Of a stretch of DNA of 64,000 nucleotides, positions 43,515-53,912 are shown one piece after another. Below the pieces are notes generated by a model that was given only the letters and a program-made list of their open reading frames with translations, searched no databases and had not been told where the DNA came from. The DNA comes from Marinobacterium stanieri (GTDB lineage: Bacteria > Pseudomonadota > Gammaproteobacteria > Pseudomonadales > Balneatricaceae). The position numbers and the translations under genes were made by a program. Every line of letters begins with the position of its first letter. Positions within the stretch are counted from its first letter, which is position 1. The DNA lies in the NCBI RefSeq assembly GCF_900155945.1, contig NZ_FTMN01000004.1, forward strand, positions 310,001 to 374,000, in the 5' to 3' direction.

Positions 43515-45437
43515 ATGAGTATCTTTGATCACTACAAGGCACGTTATTCAGCGACGCAGCATGAAGAAATGAGCCTGCAGGAGTATCTAAGCCTGTGCAA
43601 GGAGGACCCCAAAGTATACGCCAGTGCGGCTGAACGCATGCTCGACGCCATCGGTGAACCCGAGGTGGTTGACACGGCTCTGGACCCGCGTCTGAGTCGT
43701 ATTTTTTCCAACAAGGTCATCAAACGTTATCCGGCCTTCAGTGAATTCTACGGCATGGAAGAGGCGATCGAGAATATTGTCTCCTACTTTCGTCATGCCG
43801 CTCAGGGCCTGGAAGAGAAGAAACAGATTTTGTATCTGCTGGGTCCGGTCGGGGGTGGTAAATCCTCTCTGGCTGAACGACTCAAGCACCTGATGGAGCA
43901 TATCCCCTTTTATGCCATCAAAGGATCTCCCGTATTTGAATCCCCGCTCGGGCTGTTCAACCCGGAAGAAGACGCCGAGATTCTGGAGCAGGAATATGGC
44001 ATCCCGCGTCGCAACCTGCGTGGCATCATGTCGCCTTGGGCGGTTAAGCGCCTGCATGAGTACGGCGGTGACATTACCCAGTTCCGCGTGGTGAAACTCT
44101 ACCCCTCCATTCTTGACCAGGTGGGTATCGCCAAAACCGAGCCGGGTGATGAGAACAACCAGGATATCTCCAGCCTGGTGGGTAAGGTGGATATCCGTAA
44201 GCTGGAAGAATATCCACAGCACGATCCCGACGCCTACAGCTTCTCCGGCGCACTTTGCCGCGCCAACCAGGGCCTGATGGAATTCGTGGAGATGTTCAAG
44301 GCGCCCATCAAGGTATTGCACCCTCTGTTGACGGCAACTCAGGAAGGCAACTACAACAGTACCGAGGGCATGGGCGCCATTCCGTATGACGGCATTCTGC
44401 TGGCGCACTCCAACGAATCCGAGTGGCAGAGCTTCAAGAACAACAAGACCAACGAAGCCTTCATTGACCGTGTCTATATCGTCAAAGTGCCCTACTGCAC
44501 CCGCGTCACCGAAGAGGTGCACATCTACGAAAAACTGCTGGAAAACAGCTCCCTGAGCGAGTCCCCCTGTGCACCGGACACACTGCTGATGCTGGCCCAG
44601 TTTACGGTGCTGTCCCGCATGCAGGACCCGGAAAACTCCAGCATCTACTCGAAAATGCGGATCTACGATGGCGAGAACCTGAAAGATACCGACCCGCGCG
44701 CCAAATCGCTGCAGGAGTACAAGGACTCAGCTGGCGTCAATGAAGGTATGGATGGCCTGTCCACCCGTTTCGCCTTCAAGATTCTGTCCAAGGTGTTCAA
44801 CTTTGACCCCACCGAGGTCGCGGCAAACCCGGTACACCTGATGTATGTACTGGAACGTGAAATCAGTCAGCAGCAGTTCCAGACCGAGATCCAGGAACGC
44901 TACCTGGGTCACCTGAAAGAGTACATTGCACCCAAATACATCGACTTCCTCGGCAAGGAAATTCAGACAGCCTATCTGGAATCCTACTCCGAGTACGGCC
45001 AAAACATTTTCGACCGTTACGTCACCTATGCCGACTTCTGGATTCAGGATCAGGAGTATCGCGATCCGGAAACCGGGGACATCCTGGACCGTCAGTCCAT
45101 CAACGAGGAGCTGGAAAAAATCGAAAAACCGGCCGGCATCAGCAACCCGAAGGATTTCCGCCACGAAATCGTCAACTTCGTCCTGCGTGCCCGTGCCAGC
45201 AATAACGGCAAAAACCCGGCCTGGAACAGCTACGAGAAGATGCGTTCCGTGATCGAGAAGAAAATGTTCGCCAACACCGAAGATCTGTTGCCGGTTATTT
45301 CCTTCAACCCGAAAGCGTCCTCCGACGATCAGAAGAAACATGGCGAGTTTGTTAAGCGGATGATCGAACGTGGCTACACCGAGAAGCAGGTACGCCTGCT
45401 GTCCGAATGGTATATCCGCGTGCGCAAATCGCAGTAA
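43515..45437 (+). CDS. prkA: PrkA-family serine protein kinase/AAA+ protein (YeaG)
   Basis: 640-residue cytoplasmic protein with an N-terminal AAA+ module (Walker A GPVGGGKSS, 110-118) and a C-terminal PrkA kinase-like domain, equal in length to E. coli YeaG. Implicated in nitrogen-starvation and stationary-phase responses. ATG 43515 with AAGGTGA upstream; an in-frame opening 30 nt earlier is less likely. First gene of the conserved prkA-yeaH-spoVR trio. Confidence 0.93.
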   Translation: MSIFDHYKARYSATQHEEMSLQEYLSLCKEDPKVYASAAERMLDAIGEPEVVDTALDPRLSRIFSNKVIKRYPAFSEFYGMEEAIENIVSYFRHAAQGLEEKKQILYLLGPVGGGKSSLAERLKHLMEHIPFYAIKGSPVFESPLGLFNPEEDAEILEQEYGIPRRNLRGIMSPWAVKRLHEYGGDITQFRVVKLYPSILDQVGIAKTEPGDENNQDISSLVGKVDIRKLEEYPQHDPDAYSFSGALCRANQGLMEFVEMFKAPIKVLHPLLTATQEGNYNSTEGMGAIPYDGILLAHSNESEWQSFKNNKTNEAFIDRVYIVKVPYCTRVTEEVHIYEKLLENSSLSESPCAPDTLLMLAQFTVLSRMQDPENSSIYSKMRIYDGENLKDTDPRAKSLQEYKDSAGVNEGMDGLSTRFAFKILSKVFNFDPTEVAANPVHLMYVLEREISQQQFQTEIQERYLGHLKEYIAPKYIDFLGKEIQTAYLESYSEYGQNIFDRYVTYADFWIQDQEYRDPETGDILDRQSINEELEKIEKPAGISNPKDFRHEIVNFVLRARASNNGKNPAWNSYEKMRSVIEKKMFANTEDLLPVISFNPKASSDDQKKHGEFVKRMIERGYTEKQVRLLSEWYIRVRKSQ

Positions 45438-45515
45438 CCCCGTCGTCAGGGAGCCGTAACCTGAAGGACCTGAATCGCGGTGACCCACACCGGTCACCGC
45501 TGTGGGAGCCGATAC

Positions 45516-46814
45516 ATGAGTTATATTATCGACCGCCGGGAAAACGCGAAAAAGAAAAGCACGGTCAACCGCCAGCGTTTCCTGCGCCGCTACAAGCAGC
45601 ACATCAAACGCGCCGTGGAAGATGCCATCCATGACCGCTCGATCACCGACGTGGACCAGGGTGGTCAGGTCACCATTCCCAAACGCGATATCTCCGAGCC
45701 GATCTTCCACCATGGTGAAGGCGGCATCCGGCACAAGATCTTCCCGGGTAACAAGGAGTTCGTGGAAGGGGATGAGTTTCGTCGCCCGGAAGGCGGCGGT
45801 GGAGGTGGCAGCGGCCAGGGCAAGGCCAGCAACCAGGGTGAAGGCGAGGATGAGTTCACCTTCAACATCAGTCAGGATGAATTTCTGGACTTCATGTTCG
45901 AAGATCTGGAATTGCCCTGGATGGTGCGCAAACAGCTCAAGGATGCGACCTCATTTGAAACCCGCCGAGCCGGCTTCACCAGCAGCGGCTCGCCGGAAAA
46001 GCTACACATTGTTCGCTCTCTGCGCGCGGCACATGCCCGCCGCATCGCCCTGACCGACAAGGAGACCCGTCAGCAGATTCGAGCTTTGCGCAAGGAACTC
46101 TGGGCACTGGAAGAAGCCACGCCCTCTCCCGAGCGTAACGAAAAGATCACGGCCCTGCGTGAGCAGATCAAAAAGATGGAAAAAGGCTCCAGCAAGCTGC
46201 CTTTCCTGGATGACTTTGACCTGCGCTACACCAACCTGGTCCGTGTCCCTATTCCGTCCAGCAAGGCGGTAATGTTCTGTGTCATGGACGTATCCGGCTC
46301 CATGACCCAAAGCATCAAGGATATGGCGAAACGTTTCTTCATTCTGCTGTATCTGTTTCTGAACCGTAACTACAAACAGATCGAAGTGGTATTCGTCCGC
46401 CACCATACCCATGCCAAGGAAGTGGACGAGCAGGAGTTTTTCTACTCCCGTGAGACCGGCGGCACCATCGTGTCCAGCGCCCTGGCGCTGACGGCCGATA
46501 TCATCGATGCGCGCTATCCACCGCAAGACTGGAATATTTATATTGCCCAGGCCTCGGATGGCGATAACTGGGATGGCGACTCGGCCACCTGCAGCAAGAT
46601 TCTGACTGAGCGAGTACTGCCCAAAACCCAGTACTACGCCTATGTAGAGATCACCAACGGTCCTCACCAGAACCTCTGGCACGAGTATGAGCAGGTCCGC
46701 GAAGCCTTCCATGAACGCTTCGCCATGCAACAGATCACCGATGCGAACGAGATCTACCCGGTCTTCCGCCGCCTGTTTGAAAAACGTACGGAGGGTGCCC
46801 ATGAGTCCGCGTAA
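45516..46814 (+). CDS. yeaH: YeaH/YhbH family protein (DUF444)
   Basis: 432-residue protein: basic N-terminus ([21 protein letters not shown]), Gly-rich linker around residue 92, and a C-terminal von Willebrand A-like domain with MIDAS-type DVSGSM at ~260. Co-occurs with PrkA and SpoVR throughout proteobacteria. Start ATG 45516 follows GGGAG at 7 nt. Overlaps spoVR by 14 bp. Confidence 0.92.
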   Translation: MSYIIDRRENAKKKSTVNRQRFLRRYKQHIKRAVEDAIHDRSITDVDQGGQVTIPKRDISEPIFHHGEGGIRHKIFPGNKEFVEGDEFRRPEGGGGGGSGQGKASNQGEGEDEFTFNISQDEFLDFMFEDLELPWMVRKQLKDATSFETRRAGFTSSGSPEKLHIVRSLRAAHARRIALTDKETRQQIRALRKELWALEEATPSPERNEKITALREQIKKMEKGSSKLPFLDDFDLRYTNLVRVPIPSSKAVMFCVMDVSGSMTQSIKDMAKRFFILLYLFLNRNYKQIEVVFVRHHTHAKEVDEQEFFYSRETGGTIVSSALALTADIIDARYPPQDWNIYIAQASDGDNWDGDSATCSKILTERVLPKTQYYAYVEITNGPHQNLWHEYEQVREAFHERFAMQQITDANEIYPVFRRLFEKRTEGAHESA

Positions 46815-48330
46815 AAAGAAACGTGAACCCATCTCCACCGGTTCCGACTGGACCTTTCCGCTGATTGAGGCCTACGACCGGGAAATTGCCCGCGTGGCTG
46901 CCGAATACGGACTGGATACCTACCCCAACCAGATTGAGGTGATCACCTCAGAACAGATGATGGATGCCTACTCGTCAGTGGGCATGCCGCTCAACTACAA
47001 CCACTGGTCGTTTGGCAAACAGTTCGTCGAGACCGAGCAGAACTATTCCCGTGGCCGCATGGGTCTGGCCTACGAGATCGTCATCAACTCCAACCCCTGT
47101 ATCGCCTATTTGATGGAAGAGAACACCATCACCATGCAGGCCCTGGTCATCGCCCATGCCTGTTACGGACACAACTCATTCTTCAAGGGCAACTACCTGT
47201 TCCGTACCTGGACCGATGCCAGCGCCATTATTGACTACCTGCTGTTTGCCAAAAATTACATCCGCGAATGTGAAGAAAAACATGGTGTAGAGGAGGTCGA
47301 AAAACTACTCGACTCCTGTCACACCCTGATGAATTACGGCGTAAACCGTTACAAGCGTCCACGCCCGTTAACCGCCGCCGAGGAACGCGAACGCCAGCGT
47401 TCCCGCGAGGAGTATATCCAGCGTCATCTCAATGATCTCTGGAACACCACCATTCCGAAAAAGAGCGATGATGATGCGGGACAGGAGCCCCACTTCCCGC
47501 CCGACCCGGAAGAAAACATCCTCTATTTCATCGAAAAGAATGCGCCGCTACTTGAACCCTGGCAGCGTGAGGTAATCCGTATTGTGCGCAAGGTCGCCCA
47601 GTACTTTTATCCACAGAAACAGACCCAGGTAATGAACGAGGGCTGGGCCTGTTTCTGGCACTACACCCTGCTGCATAAACTCTATGAAGAAGGCCTGGTC
47701 ACCGATGGCTTCATGATGGAGTTTCTCCATTCCCACTCAAGCGTCGTGTACCAGCCGCCGTTTGATAGTCCCTACTTCAGCGGTATCAACCCCTACACAC
47801 TGGGCTATAACATGATGCAGGATATTCGCCGCATCTGTGAAAACCCGGAGCCGGAAGACCGTGAGTGGTTCCCGGATATTGCCGGCAGTGACTGGCTGGA
47901 AACCCTGGATCACGCCATGCGCAATTACAAGGATGAAAGCTTCATCCTGCAATTCCTGTCGCCCCGGCTCATGCGTGAACTCAAACTGTTCTCGATCATG
48001 GATGACAGCAGCCGCCCCACCCTCAAGGTGGATGCCATCCACAATGAAACCGGTTACCGCAAGCTGCGCGAGTCGCTGTCTGCCCAATATAATCTGGGTA
48101 ATCGCGAACCCAATATCCAGGTCTATAACGTCAATGTGCGGGGTGACCGTGCCCTGACGCTGCGACATTACATGCATAACGGACAGCCGCTGGGCGAGAG
48201 TACCAATGAGGTACTCAAGCACCTGCACCGGCTCTGGGGCTTTGATGTCTACCTTGAGTCCGTAACACCTGATGGTGAAGTCACCAACCGCTTTGCCTGC
48301 CCGCCCAAGGAGGTGGTTGAGGTGGCCTGA
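46801..48330 (+). CDS. spoVR: SpoVR family protein (YcgB)
   Basis: 509-residue SpoVR/YcgB protein, soluble, function unknown outside spore-cortex phenotypes in Bacillus. Family stretches: [41 protein letters not shown] and [23 protein letters not shown] 46801 lies 5 nt after GGAGG, inside the yeaH end. Third gene of the stress trio. Confidence 0.93.
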   Translation: MSPRKKKREPISTGSDWTFPLIEAYDREIARVAAEYGLDTYPNQIEVITSEQMMDAYSSVGMPLNYNHWSFGKQFVETEQNYSRGRMGLAYEIVINSNPCIAYLMEENTITMQALVIAHACYGHNSFFKGNYLFRTWTDASAIIDYLLFAKNYIRECEEKHGVEEVEKLLDSCHTLMNYGVNRYKRPRPLTAAEERERQRSREEYIQRHLNDLWNTTIPKKSDDDAGQEPHFPPDPEENILYFIEKNAPLLEPWQREVIRIVRKVAQYFYPQKQTQVMNEGWACFWHYTLLHKLYEEGLVTDGFMMEFLHSHSSVVYQPPFDSPYFSGINPYTLGYNMMQDIRRICENPEPEDREWFPDIAGSDWLETLDHAMRNYKDESFILQFLSPRLMRELKLFSIMDDSSRPTLKVDAIHNETGYRKLRESLSAQYNLGNREPNIQVYNVNVRGDRALTLRHYMHNGQPLGESTNEVLKHLHRLWGFDVYLESVTPDGEVTNRFACPPKEVVEVA

Positions 48331-48378
48331 ATCAGGCCGCTATACTGACGCCATCACTTCTGGAGACGAGTACAGGTT

Positions 48379-48744
48379 ATGGATTGTTTGTTCTGCAAGA
48401 TCATTAACAAGGAAATTCCGGCTGAGGTTGTGTACGAGGACGACCAGGTACTGGCGTTCAAGGACATCAACCCTCAGGCGCCCTTTCACTGCCTGATCAT
48501 CCCGCGCAAGCATATCGCCACCCTGAACGATATTGCCGATGATGAGCGTGAACTGGTCGGCCACATGATCCAGGCCGCCGGCGTTATCGCCAAGCAGCAA
48601 GGCTTCGAAGAAGACGGCTACCGCACCGTATTCAACTGCAATACACACGGCGGACAGACCGTTTACCACATTCACCTGCACCTGCTCGGCGGCAAACCCA
48701 TGGGCTGGCCGCCCTATCAGGAAACCCTGAAAACTCCCGTCTAA
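48379..48744 (+). CDS. hinT: HIT-family purine nucleoside phosphoramidase
   Basis: 121-residue histidine-triad protein hydrolysing adenosine phosphoramidates and aminoacyl-AMP. N-terminal CLFCKIINKEIPA; triad H97-I-H99-L-H101 in VYHIHLHLLGG. 48 bp after spoVR, possibly on its transcript, and closed by a terminator. Confidence 0.93.
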   Translation: MDCLFCKIINKEIPAEVVYEDDQVLAFKDINPQAPFHCLIIPRKHIATLNDIADDERELVGHMIQAAGVIAKQQGFEEDGYRTVFNCNTHGGQTVYHIHLHLLGGKPMGWPPYQETLKTPV

Positions 48745-48751
48745 CCCTCAT

Positions 48752-48785
48752 AGCCAGCGGCTTCCCGGAGGAGCCGCTGGTTTGG
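48752..48785 (+). terminator. Terminator after hinT
   Basis: CCAGCGGCT (48754-48762) pairs with AGCCGCTGG (48772-48780), followed by TTTGGG. Strong stem, short T run. Confidence 0.6.
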
Positions 48786-48902
48786 GCAACCTTGTCGCCC
48801 GTCAACATCTACACCACTCCCGACGAATTTATGTTGCACTGCGTCATAATGCGTTCATTATGGAAAGGTAGCCTTGCCTAAAGATTCATGGAGGGACCGT
48901 TC

Positions 48903-49877
48903 ATGCCCAGCATCACAGACCTGCCCAAAAACCCGGTGACCACCGAAAACCCGCCCATGCATGACCAGCTCGAATTTTTCATCGAGCAGGCCAGACAAGC
49001 CGGCCCTATCCGCACCGCGGTAGTGCATCCCGTTGATCACAACAGCCTGCTTGGCGCCATTGAAGCCGCCGAACAGGGACTGATTGAGCCCCTCCTGGTA
49101 GGCCCGGAAAGCAAGATTCGCGCGGCCGCAGAAGTGGAAGGCGTTGACCTGACGCCATACCAGATCATCGCCACCGAGCACAGCCACATGGCTGCCGAAC
49201 GGGCCTGTGACCTGGTGCGCAAGGCTGAAGCCGATGCCTTGATGAAGGGCAGCCTGGGCACCTCCGAACTACTGAGTGCTGTGGTGCACAAAACCAAGGG
49301 TATCCGCACCGAACGTCGCCTGAGCCATGTCTTCGTATTCGACGTGCCCAACTATCACAAGCCCCTGGTGATTACCGATGCCGCCATCAACGTGATACCT
49401 GACTTGATGGTAAAACGCGATATCGTGCAGAACGCCATCGACTTCTGCCAGTCGCTGGGCAACAGCCAGCCCAAAGTCGCCATTCTCGCGGCAGTGGAAA
49501 AGGTAAAGCCCAATATGCAGAGCACCATCGATGCGGCGGCACTGTGCAAGATGGCAGACCGCGAGCAGATCAAGGGCGGTATTCTCGACGGCCCGCTCGC
49601 CTTCGATAACGCCATCTCCCTGCAGGCGGCCATCGACAAACATATCAAGTCGCCGGTTTCCGGTGATGCGGACATTCTGCTGGCCCCTGACCTTGAAGCG
49701 GCCAACATGATTGCCAAGCAGCTGATCTATCTGGCCGATGCCAAGTCTGCAGGCCTCGCCGTAGGTGCTCGGGTACCGATTATCCTGACCAGCCGTGCCG
49801 AGGGTACTCTGGGCCGCCTTGCATCCTGTGCTCTGGCCTCGCACATGGTTCAGCACAGCAAGGGAGTGAGCAGCTGA
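48903..49877 (+). CDS. pta: Phosphate acetyl/butyryltransferase (short form)
   Basis: 324-residue PTA/PTB-family enzyme exchanging CoA of acetyl-CoA (or another short acyl-CoA) for phosphate. It lacks the N-terminal P-loop/DRTGG part of long Pta. Typical segments: DALMKGSLGTSELLSAVV, NVIPDLMVKRDIVQNAID, GGILDGPLAFDNAIS and ILLAPDLEAANMIAKQL. Start ATG 48903 behind GGAGGG; an ATG 15 nt upstream overlaps that site. Coupled to ackA by a 1-bp overlap (TGATG). Acyl preference unproven. Confidence 0.85.
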   Translation: MPSITDLPKNPVTTENPPMHDQLEFFIEQARQAGPIRTAVVHPVDHNSLLGAIEAAEQGLIEPLLVGPESKIRAAAEVEGVDLTPYQIIATEHSHMAAERACDLVRKAEADALMKGSLGTSELLSAVVHKTKGIRTERRLSHVFVFDVPNYHKPLVITDAAINVIPDLMVKRDIVQNAIDFCQSLGNSQPKVAILAAVEKVKPNMQSTIDAAALCKMADREQIKGGILDGPLAFDNAISLQAAIDKHIKSPVSGDADILLAPDLEAANMIAKQLIYLADAKSAGLAVGARVPIILTSRAEGTLGRLASCALASHMVQHSKGVSS

Positions 49878-51058
49878 TGGATACCATTTTGACCGTCAAC
49901 GGCGGCTCCTCCAGCCTGAAGTGCGGCCTCTATGCGGTTACCAACACGGACCTCCAGTGCCTCTTTCACCTCAAGGTGGAAAACCTGCTGGGCGATACCA
50001 CCCTGTTCAAGGTACGTGACGAACAGAACCGCGTGCTGGATTCCCATCAGCTGGCCTGTCAGGACGTTGCGCTGGACGAACGTCACCAGCGTGCGCTGCA
50101 GGAAGTCTTGCAATGGGTGGATGAACACCTGCCGGAATCTCACCTGATCGCGACCGGCCACCGTGTTGTACATGGCGGCGACCTGTTCAGCGCGCCGGTG
50201 CTGCTGGATGATGACAAACTGAGCCAACTGCATCAGTTCATTCCCCTGGCGCCCCTGCACCAGCCCTACAACCTGAAGCTGGTGGAGGCCTGCCGCTCAT
50301 TGGCACCCGAGCTGCCGATCGTGGCCTGCTTCGACACCATGTTTCATTCCCGGCAACCCCGCATTGAGCGTCTCTACGCCCTGCCGCGCAACCTCGTGGA
50401 CAAGGGTGTTCATCGCTACGGCTTTCATGGCCTGTCATACGAATACCTGCAGCGCCAGCTGAGCCTGGCCGGTGCCGGTAACCTCAAGACCGTCGCCTGC
50501 CACCTGGGTGCCGGCGCCAGCATGTGCGCCATCGCCGAGGGCCAGTCCATCGCCTCCAGCATGGGCTTCACCGCTGTGGAAGGCCTGCCCATGGGCAGCC
50601 GAACCGGCAATCTGGACCCCGGGGTGCTGCTGTACCTGATGCGTGAAGAAAACATGGATGTGGATGCGCTGGAAAAGCTGATCTACAAGGAGAGTGGCTG
50701 GCTGGGGATTTCCACCATCAGCTCGGATATGAAAACCCTGCACCAAGCAGATGACCCCAGGGCAGAAGAAGCGATCGACATGTTCTGCTACCGGGTGGCA
50801 CTGGAGATGGGTCGACTGACCGCCGCGCTGGAAGGTGTAGAACAGGTCGTGTTCTCGGGAGGTGTCGGGGAGAATGACGCCGATGTCCGTGCCCGTGTAT
50901 TGAAACGCTGCGGCTGGCTGGGCATCAAGCTGGATGAGGAAGCCAACCAGCGCAACAGCGGTATTATCAGCGCGGCCGACTCAGCGGTAACCGTTCGTGT
51001 AATGCCTACCAACGAAGAGCTGATGATCGCCACCCATGTGGATGAACTGCTGCACTGA
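49877..51058 (+). CDS. ackA: Acetate kinase
   Basis: 393-residue ASKHA-fold kinase interconverting acetyl phosphate/ADP and acetate/ATP. N-terminal ILTVNGGSSSLKCGLY, GHRVVHGG, FHGLSYEYL, CHLGAGASM, and GSRTGNLDPGVLLYLM; C-terminal VFSGGVGENDADVRARV. Works with the pta product. Propionate or butyrate kinase activity cannot be excluded. Confidence 0.93.
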   Translation: MDTILTVNGGSSSLKCGLYAVTNTDLQCLFHLKVENLLGDTTLFKVRDEQNRVLDSHQLACQDVALDERHQRALQEVLQWVDEHLPESHLIATGHRVVHGGDLFSAPVLLDDDKLSQLHQFIPLAPLHQPYNLKLVEACRSLAPELPIVACFDTMFHSRQPRIERLYALPRNLVDKGVHRYGFHGLSYEYLQRQLSLAGAGNLKTVACHLGAGASMCAIAEGQSIASSMGFTAVEGLPMGSRTGNLDPGVLLYLMREENMDVDALEKLIYKESGWLGISTISSDMKTLHQADDPRAEEAIDMFCYRVALEMGRLTAALEGVEQVVFSGGVGENDADVRARVLKRCGWLGIKLDEEANQRNSGIISAADSAVTVRVMPTNEELMIATHVDELLH

Positions 51059-51077
51059 TTCCCGACGGTGGAAACTG

Positions 51078-51107
51078 ACAGGCCGGCACTGCCCGGCCTG
51101 TTCTGTT
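51078..51107. terminator. Bidirectional terminator between ackA and rlmB
   Basis: ACAGGCCGG (51078-51086) and CCGGCCTGT (51093-51101) then TCTGTTTTC on the + strand. On the minus strand the same stem is followed by a weak T stretch. Lies between the two convergent stops. Confidence 0.65.
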
Positions 51108-51108
51108 T

Positions 51109-51864
51109 TCAGCCCTGAGCAGCCTTGAGCTGACGCTGACGCACCATCTCGAACAGGCATACCCCTGTCGCCACGGAAACATTCAGGCTACTGACCTCTC
51201 CCGCCATGGGGATACTGATCAGCTGATCACAGTTTTCCCGCGTCAGACGGCGCATGCCCTTGCCTTCAGCCCCCATCACCAGCGCCTGTGGCCCCGCCAG
51301 ATCAACTTCATACAGACTGCCATCCGCTTCACCAGCCGTACCGGTAATCCAGATACCGCGCTCCTGCAGTGATTGCAGTGTGCGCGCCAGGTTGGTCACC
51401 TGTACATAGGGCACCACTTCAGCCGCGCCACAGGCCACTTTGGCCACGGTCGCATTCAGCGGAGCCGACTTGTCCTTGGGTGCAATCACGACGGTCGCGC
51501 CAGCAGCATCGGCTGTACGCAGGCACGCGCCCAGATTGTGTGGGTCGGTAACGCCATCCAGCACCAGAATCAGGGGGGCGTCACCGGCAAAGTCCAGCAG
51601 TGGCCCCAGCGCCTTTTCATTCAATGCTTTGAGCGGCTCGCACTCGGCAATCACGCCCTGATGACGGCCACCACCAGCGCGCTGATCCAGTTGCTGACGC
51701 GGCTCTTCAATCACCTTGATTCCCTGAGCCTCGGCCTTGTCCAGCACGGACTGCAGGCGCTCGTCACCACGCCCCTGCTGTACCAGCAGACGACGGACAC
51801 GGCCGGGGTTACGGTTAAGCAGGCTGGTCACGGCGTGCAGACCAAAGATGTCGGTTTGGCTCAT
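51109..51864 (-). CDS. rlmB: 23S rRNA (guanosine(2251)-2'-O)-methyltransferase
   Basis: 251-residue SpoU-family SPOUT enzyme methylating the P-loop guanosine of 23S rRNA. N-terminal substrate-binding domain; motif 1 [17 protein letters not shown], motif 2 [14 protein letters not shown], motif 3 [26 protein letters not shown] precedes the ATG closely. Stands alone here. Confidence 0.95.
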   Translation of the reverse strand: MSQTDIFGLHAVTSLLNRNPGRVRRLLVQQGRGDERLQSVLDKAEAQGIKVIEEPRQQLDQRAGGGRHQGVIAECEPLKALNEKALGPLLDFAGDAPLILVLDGVTDPHNLGACLRTADAAGATVVIAPKDKSAPLNATVAKVACGAAEVVPYVQVTNLARTLQSLQERGIWITGTAGEADGSLYEVDLAGPQALVMGAEGKGMRRLTRENCDQLISIPMAGEVSSLNVSVATGVCLFEMVRQRQLKAAQG

Positions 51865-51976
51865 GGGGCTCCAGTGGGTTCAGGTATAAGGTCAGGTACG
51901 AAAATTGATGCCGACTATTATGCGGCAAAACCCGGTAAATTTCTGCCCACGGGTACCGGCTGACCATCCTGCAGTC

Positions 51977-52012
51977 ATAAAAAAGCACGGCGCGGTGGTA
52001 GCCGCCGTGCTT
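51977..52012 (-). terminator. Terminator of the cyo operon
   Basis: On the minus strand AGCACGGCG and CGCCGTGCT (52011-51984) form a 9-bp stem followed by six T. About 25 nt past the cyoE stop. Confidence 0.85.
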
Positions 52013-52036
52013 GAGGCAAAAACCTGCTCTTCAACG

Positions 52037-52924
52037 TCAGGACAACAACTGAACCAACTGCAGCCCCGGCTTCTCGAAATCAGCCGCCATGGCAATGCTT
52101 AACGCGGTGATGGTAACAATGGAGAACATGAACACCTGGCGCGCCCAGCCATCGTCATCCACCTCCAGCGCCCAGCCGCGCAGTGCCATCCCCAGCCACC
52201 AGAGACTGGTAGCACAGGCCACGGCGAGGAAGCCATAACCGGCATAACCCAGTACCGTGAGCAGTACCGTGGCCATGCCGAAGGCCAGGATATAGAGCAC
52301 GATATGCATCTTGGCCGTGGTGACGCCCTCGACCACCGGCAACACCGGAATATTGGCGGCGGCATAGTCCTGATAGCGGAAGATGGCGATGGCATAGGAG
52401 TGCGGCATCTGCCATAGGCTGAACATCAGCAGCAACACCGCTGCGCCACTGTCGAAGTGACCACTGACAGCACAGTAGCCCACCACCGGTGGTACCGCCC
52501 CGGACAGGCTGCCAACGAGGGTGCCGTATACCGAATGGCGTTTCATCCACAGACTGTAGATGCCCACATAAACCAGGTAGCCCAGCGCCGCAAAGAGCAC
52601 GGCCACTGCATTGGTCAAGGCCAGGGTTGCAAACCCCAGCCCTCCCAGCAGCACACCATGCGCCAGCGCCGCTTTCAGAGACAGCTCCCCGGTCACTGTG
52701 ACACGGTTGCGAGTACGCTGCATGCGACTGTCGATATCACGGTCGATACAGTTATTGAGCACACAGCCGGAAGCCACCACCAGTGACAAACCGATCAGGG
52801 TAGTCAGCAGCAGGCCGTAGTCCACACTGCCACGGGAGGCCAACAGGAAGCCTCCCGCCACCGAGATCAGGTTGCCCATGATAATGCCGGGCTTGGTAAC
52901 CAGCAGATAGCGTTTAAAGTTCAC
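52037..52924 (-). CDS. cyoE: Protoheme IX farnesyltransferase (heme O synthase)
   Basis: 295-residue polytopic UbiA-family prenyltransferase making heme O for the bo3 oxidase. First Asp-rich motif [18 protein letters not shown] (~58-75); second loop [18 protein letters not shown]. Seven to nine helices. Last gene of cyoABCDE. Confidence 0.95.
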   Translation of the reverse strand: MNFKRYLLVTKPGIIMGNLISVAGGFLLASRGSVDYGLLLTTLIGLSLVVASGCVLNNCIDRDIDSRMQRTRNRVTVTGELSLKAALAHGVLLGGLGFATLALTNAVAVLFAALGYLVYVGIYSLWMKRHSVYGTLVGSLSGAVPPVVGYCAVSGHFDSGAAVLLLMFSLWQMPHSYAIAIFRYQDYAAANIPVLPVVEGVTTAKMHIVLYILAFGMATVLLTVLGYAGYGFLAVACATSLWWLGMALRGWALEVDDDGWARQVFMFSIVTITALSIAMAADFEKPGLQLVQLLS

Positions 52925-52939
52925 AATGCCACCTGCCCG

Positions 52940-53260
52940 CTAGTGCATCATCATGGCGTTGGAGGCGTAGATGATCCAGATCGACAGCCCCACCACCAGC
53001 ACGATAATCAACGCCGAAAACAGGAACGTCAGCGTATTCAGCCGCCCCTCTTCGTTGGTCAGCGTCAGGTGCAGAAAATATTTCAGGTGCACCGCGATTT
53101 GAACCACCGCAAATACCAGAATGGTGATGACCGTCGTCCACTTGTCGAAGCCACCTGACATGACCAGCCAGAACGGCACAACGGTGAGTACGACCGACAG
53201 CAGGAAACCCACAGCGTAGGACTTCACACTGCCGTGTGCGGCATCATTTTGGCTGCTCAT
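52940..53260 (-). CDS. cyoD: Cytochrome bo3 ubiquinol oxidase subunit IV
   Basis: 106-residue small subunit with three membrane helices (VGFLLSVVLTVVPFWLV; TVITILVFAVVQIAVHLKYFLHL; FLFSALIIVLVVGLSIWII). ATG 53260 behind GGGGAG; it overlaps the cyoC stop by 1 bp (TAATG). The frame opens further upstream inside cyoC, which is not used. Confidence 0.93.
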   Translation of the reverse strand: MSSQNDAAHGSVKSYAVGFLLSVVLTVVPFWLVMSGGFDKWTTVITILVFAVVQIAVHLKYFLHLTLTNEEGRLNTLTFLFSALIIVLVVGLSIWIIYASNAMMMH

Positions 53261-53910
53261 TAGACGCTCCCCATCAGATAGACAACGGTAAACACACAAA
53301 TCCAGACCACATCCAGAAAGTGCCAGAACAGGCTCAGGCAGCCCAGGCGCGTGCGGGTGCGATTGCCCAGCCCGCGCTTGCTGACTTCCAGCATCATCAC
53401 CAGCATCCAGATCAGGCCTGCTGTCACGTGCAAGCCGTGCATGCCCACCAACGAGAAAAACGCTGTCAGGAAGGCACTGGTTTGGGGACCATGCCCATGG
53501 CTGATGAGATGATTGAACTCATACACCTCCATGCCGATAAAAACCGCACCCAGGCAGAAGGTTACCGCCAGCCACATCAGCGTGGCGGAACGATTCTGCT
53601 TGTGCGCCGCCAGCATGGCAAAGCCGTAGGTGATACTGGAGAACAACAGGGCAAAGGTTTCCACCAGCACAAAGTCCAGCTCGAAGATATCCTTTCCGGA
53701 TACTCCACCCGCCGTATTCATGAAGAGCACGGCATAGGTGGCAAAGGCCGATGCAAACAGCAGGCAATCGGTCATCAGGTAGAGCCAGAAGCCGAACAGC
53801 GTATTGCTGCCGCTATCATGGTGCTCATGATCCTGTTCATGTGAAAGATCATGCGCCTGTTCAGGCGCCAGCCGCACGGGGGCTTCAGGTATCAAAACAG
53901 AAGTCGACAT
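53260..53910 (-). CDS. cyoC: Cytochrome bo3 ubiquinol oxidase subunit III
   Basis: 216-residue inner-membrane subunit with five helices after a His/Glu-rich N-terminus ([17 protein letters not shown]). [23 protein letters not shown] and [16 protein letters not shown] are typical of subunit III. Coupled to cyoD. Confidence 0.94.
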   Translation of the reverse strand: MSTSVLIPEAPVRLAPEQAHDLSHEQDHEHHDSGSNTLFGFWLYLMTDCLLFASAFATYAVLFMNTAGGVSGKDIFELDFVLVETFALLFSSITYGFAMLAAHKQNRSATLMWLAVTFCLGAVFIGMEVYEFNHLISHGHGPQTSAFLTAFFSLVGMHGLHVTAGLIWMLVMMLEVSKRGLGNRTRTRLGCLSLFWHFLDVVWICVFTVVYLMGSV

Positions 53911-53912
53911 AA

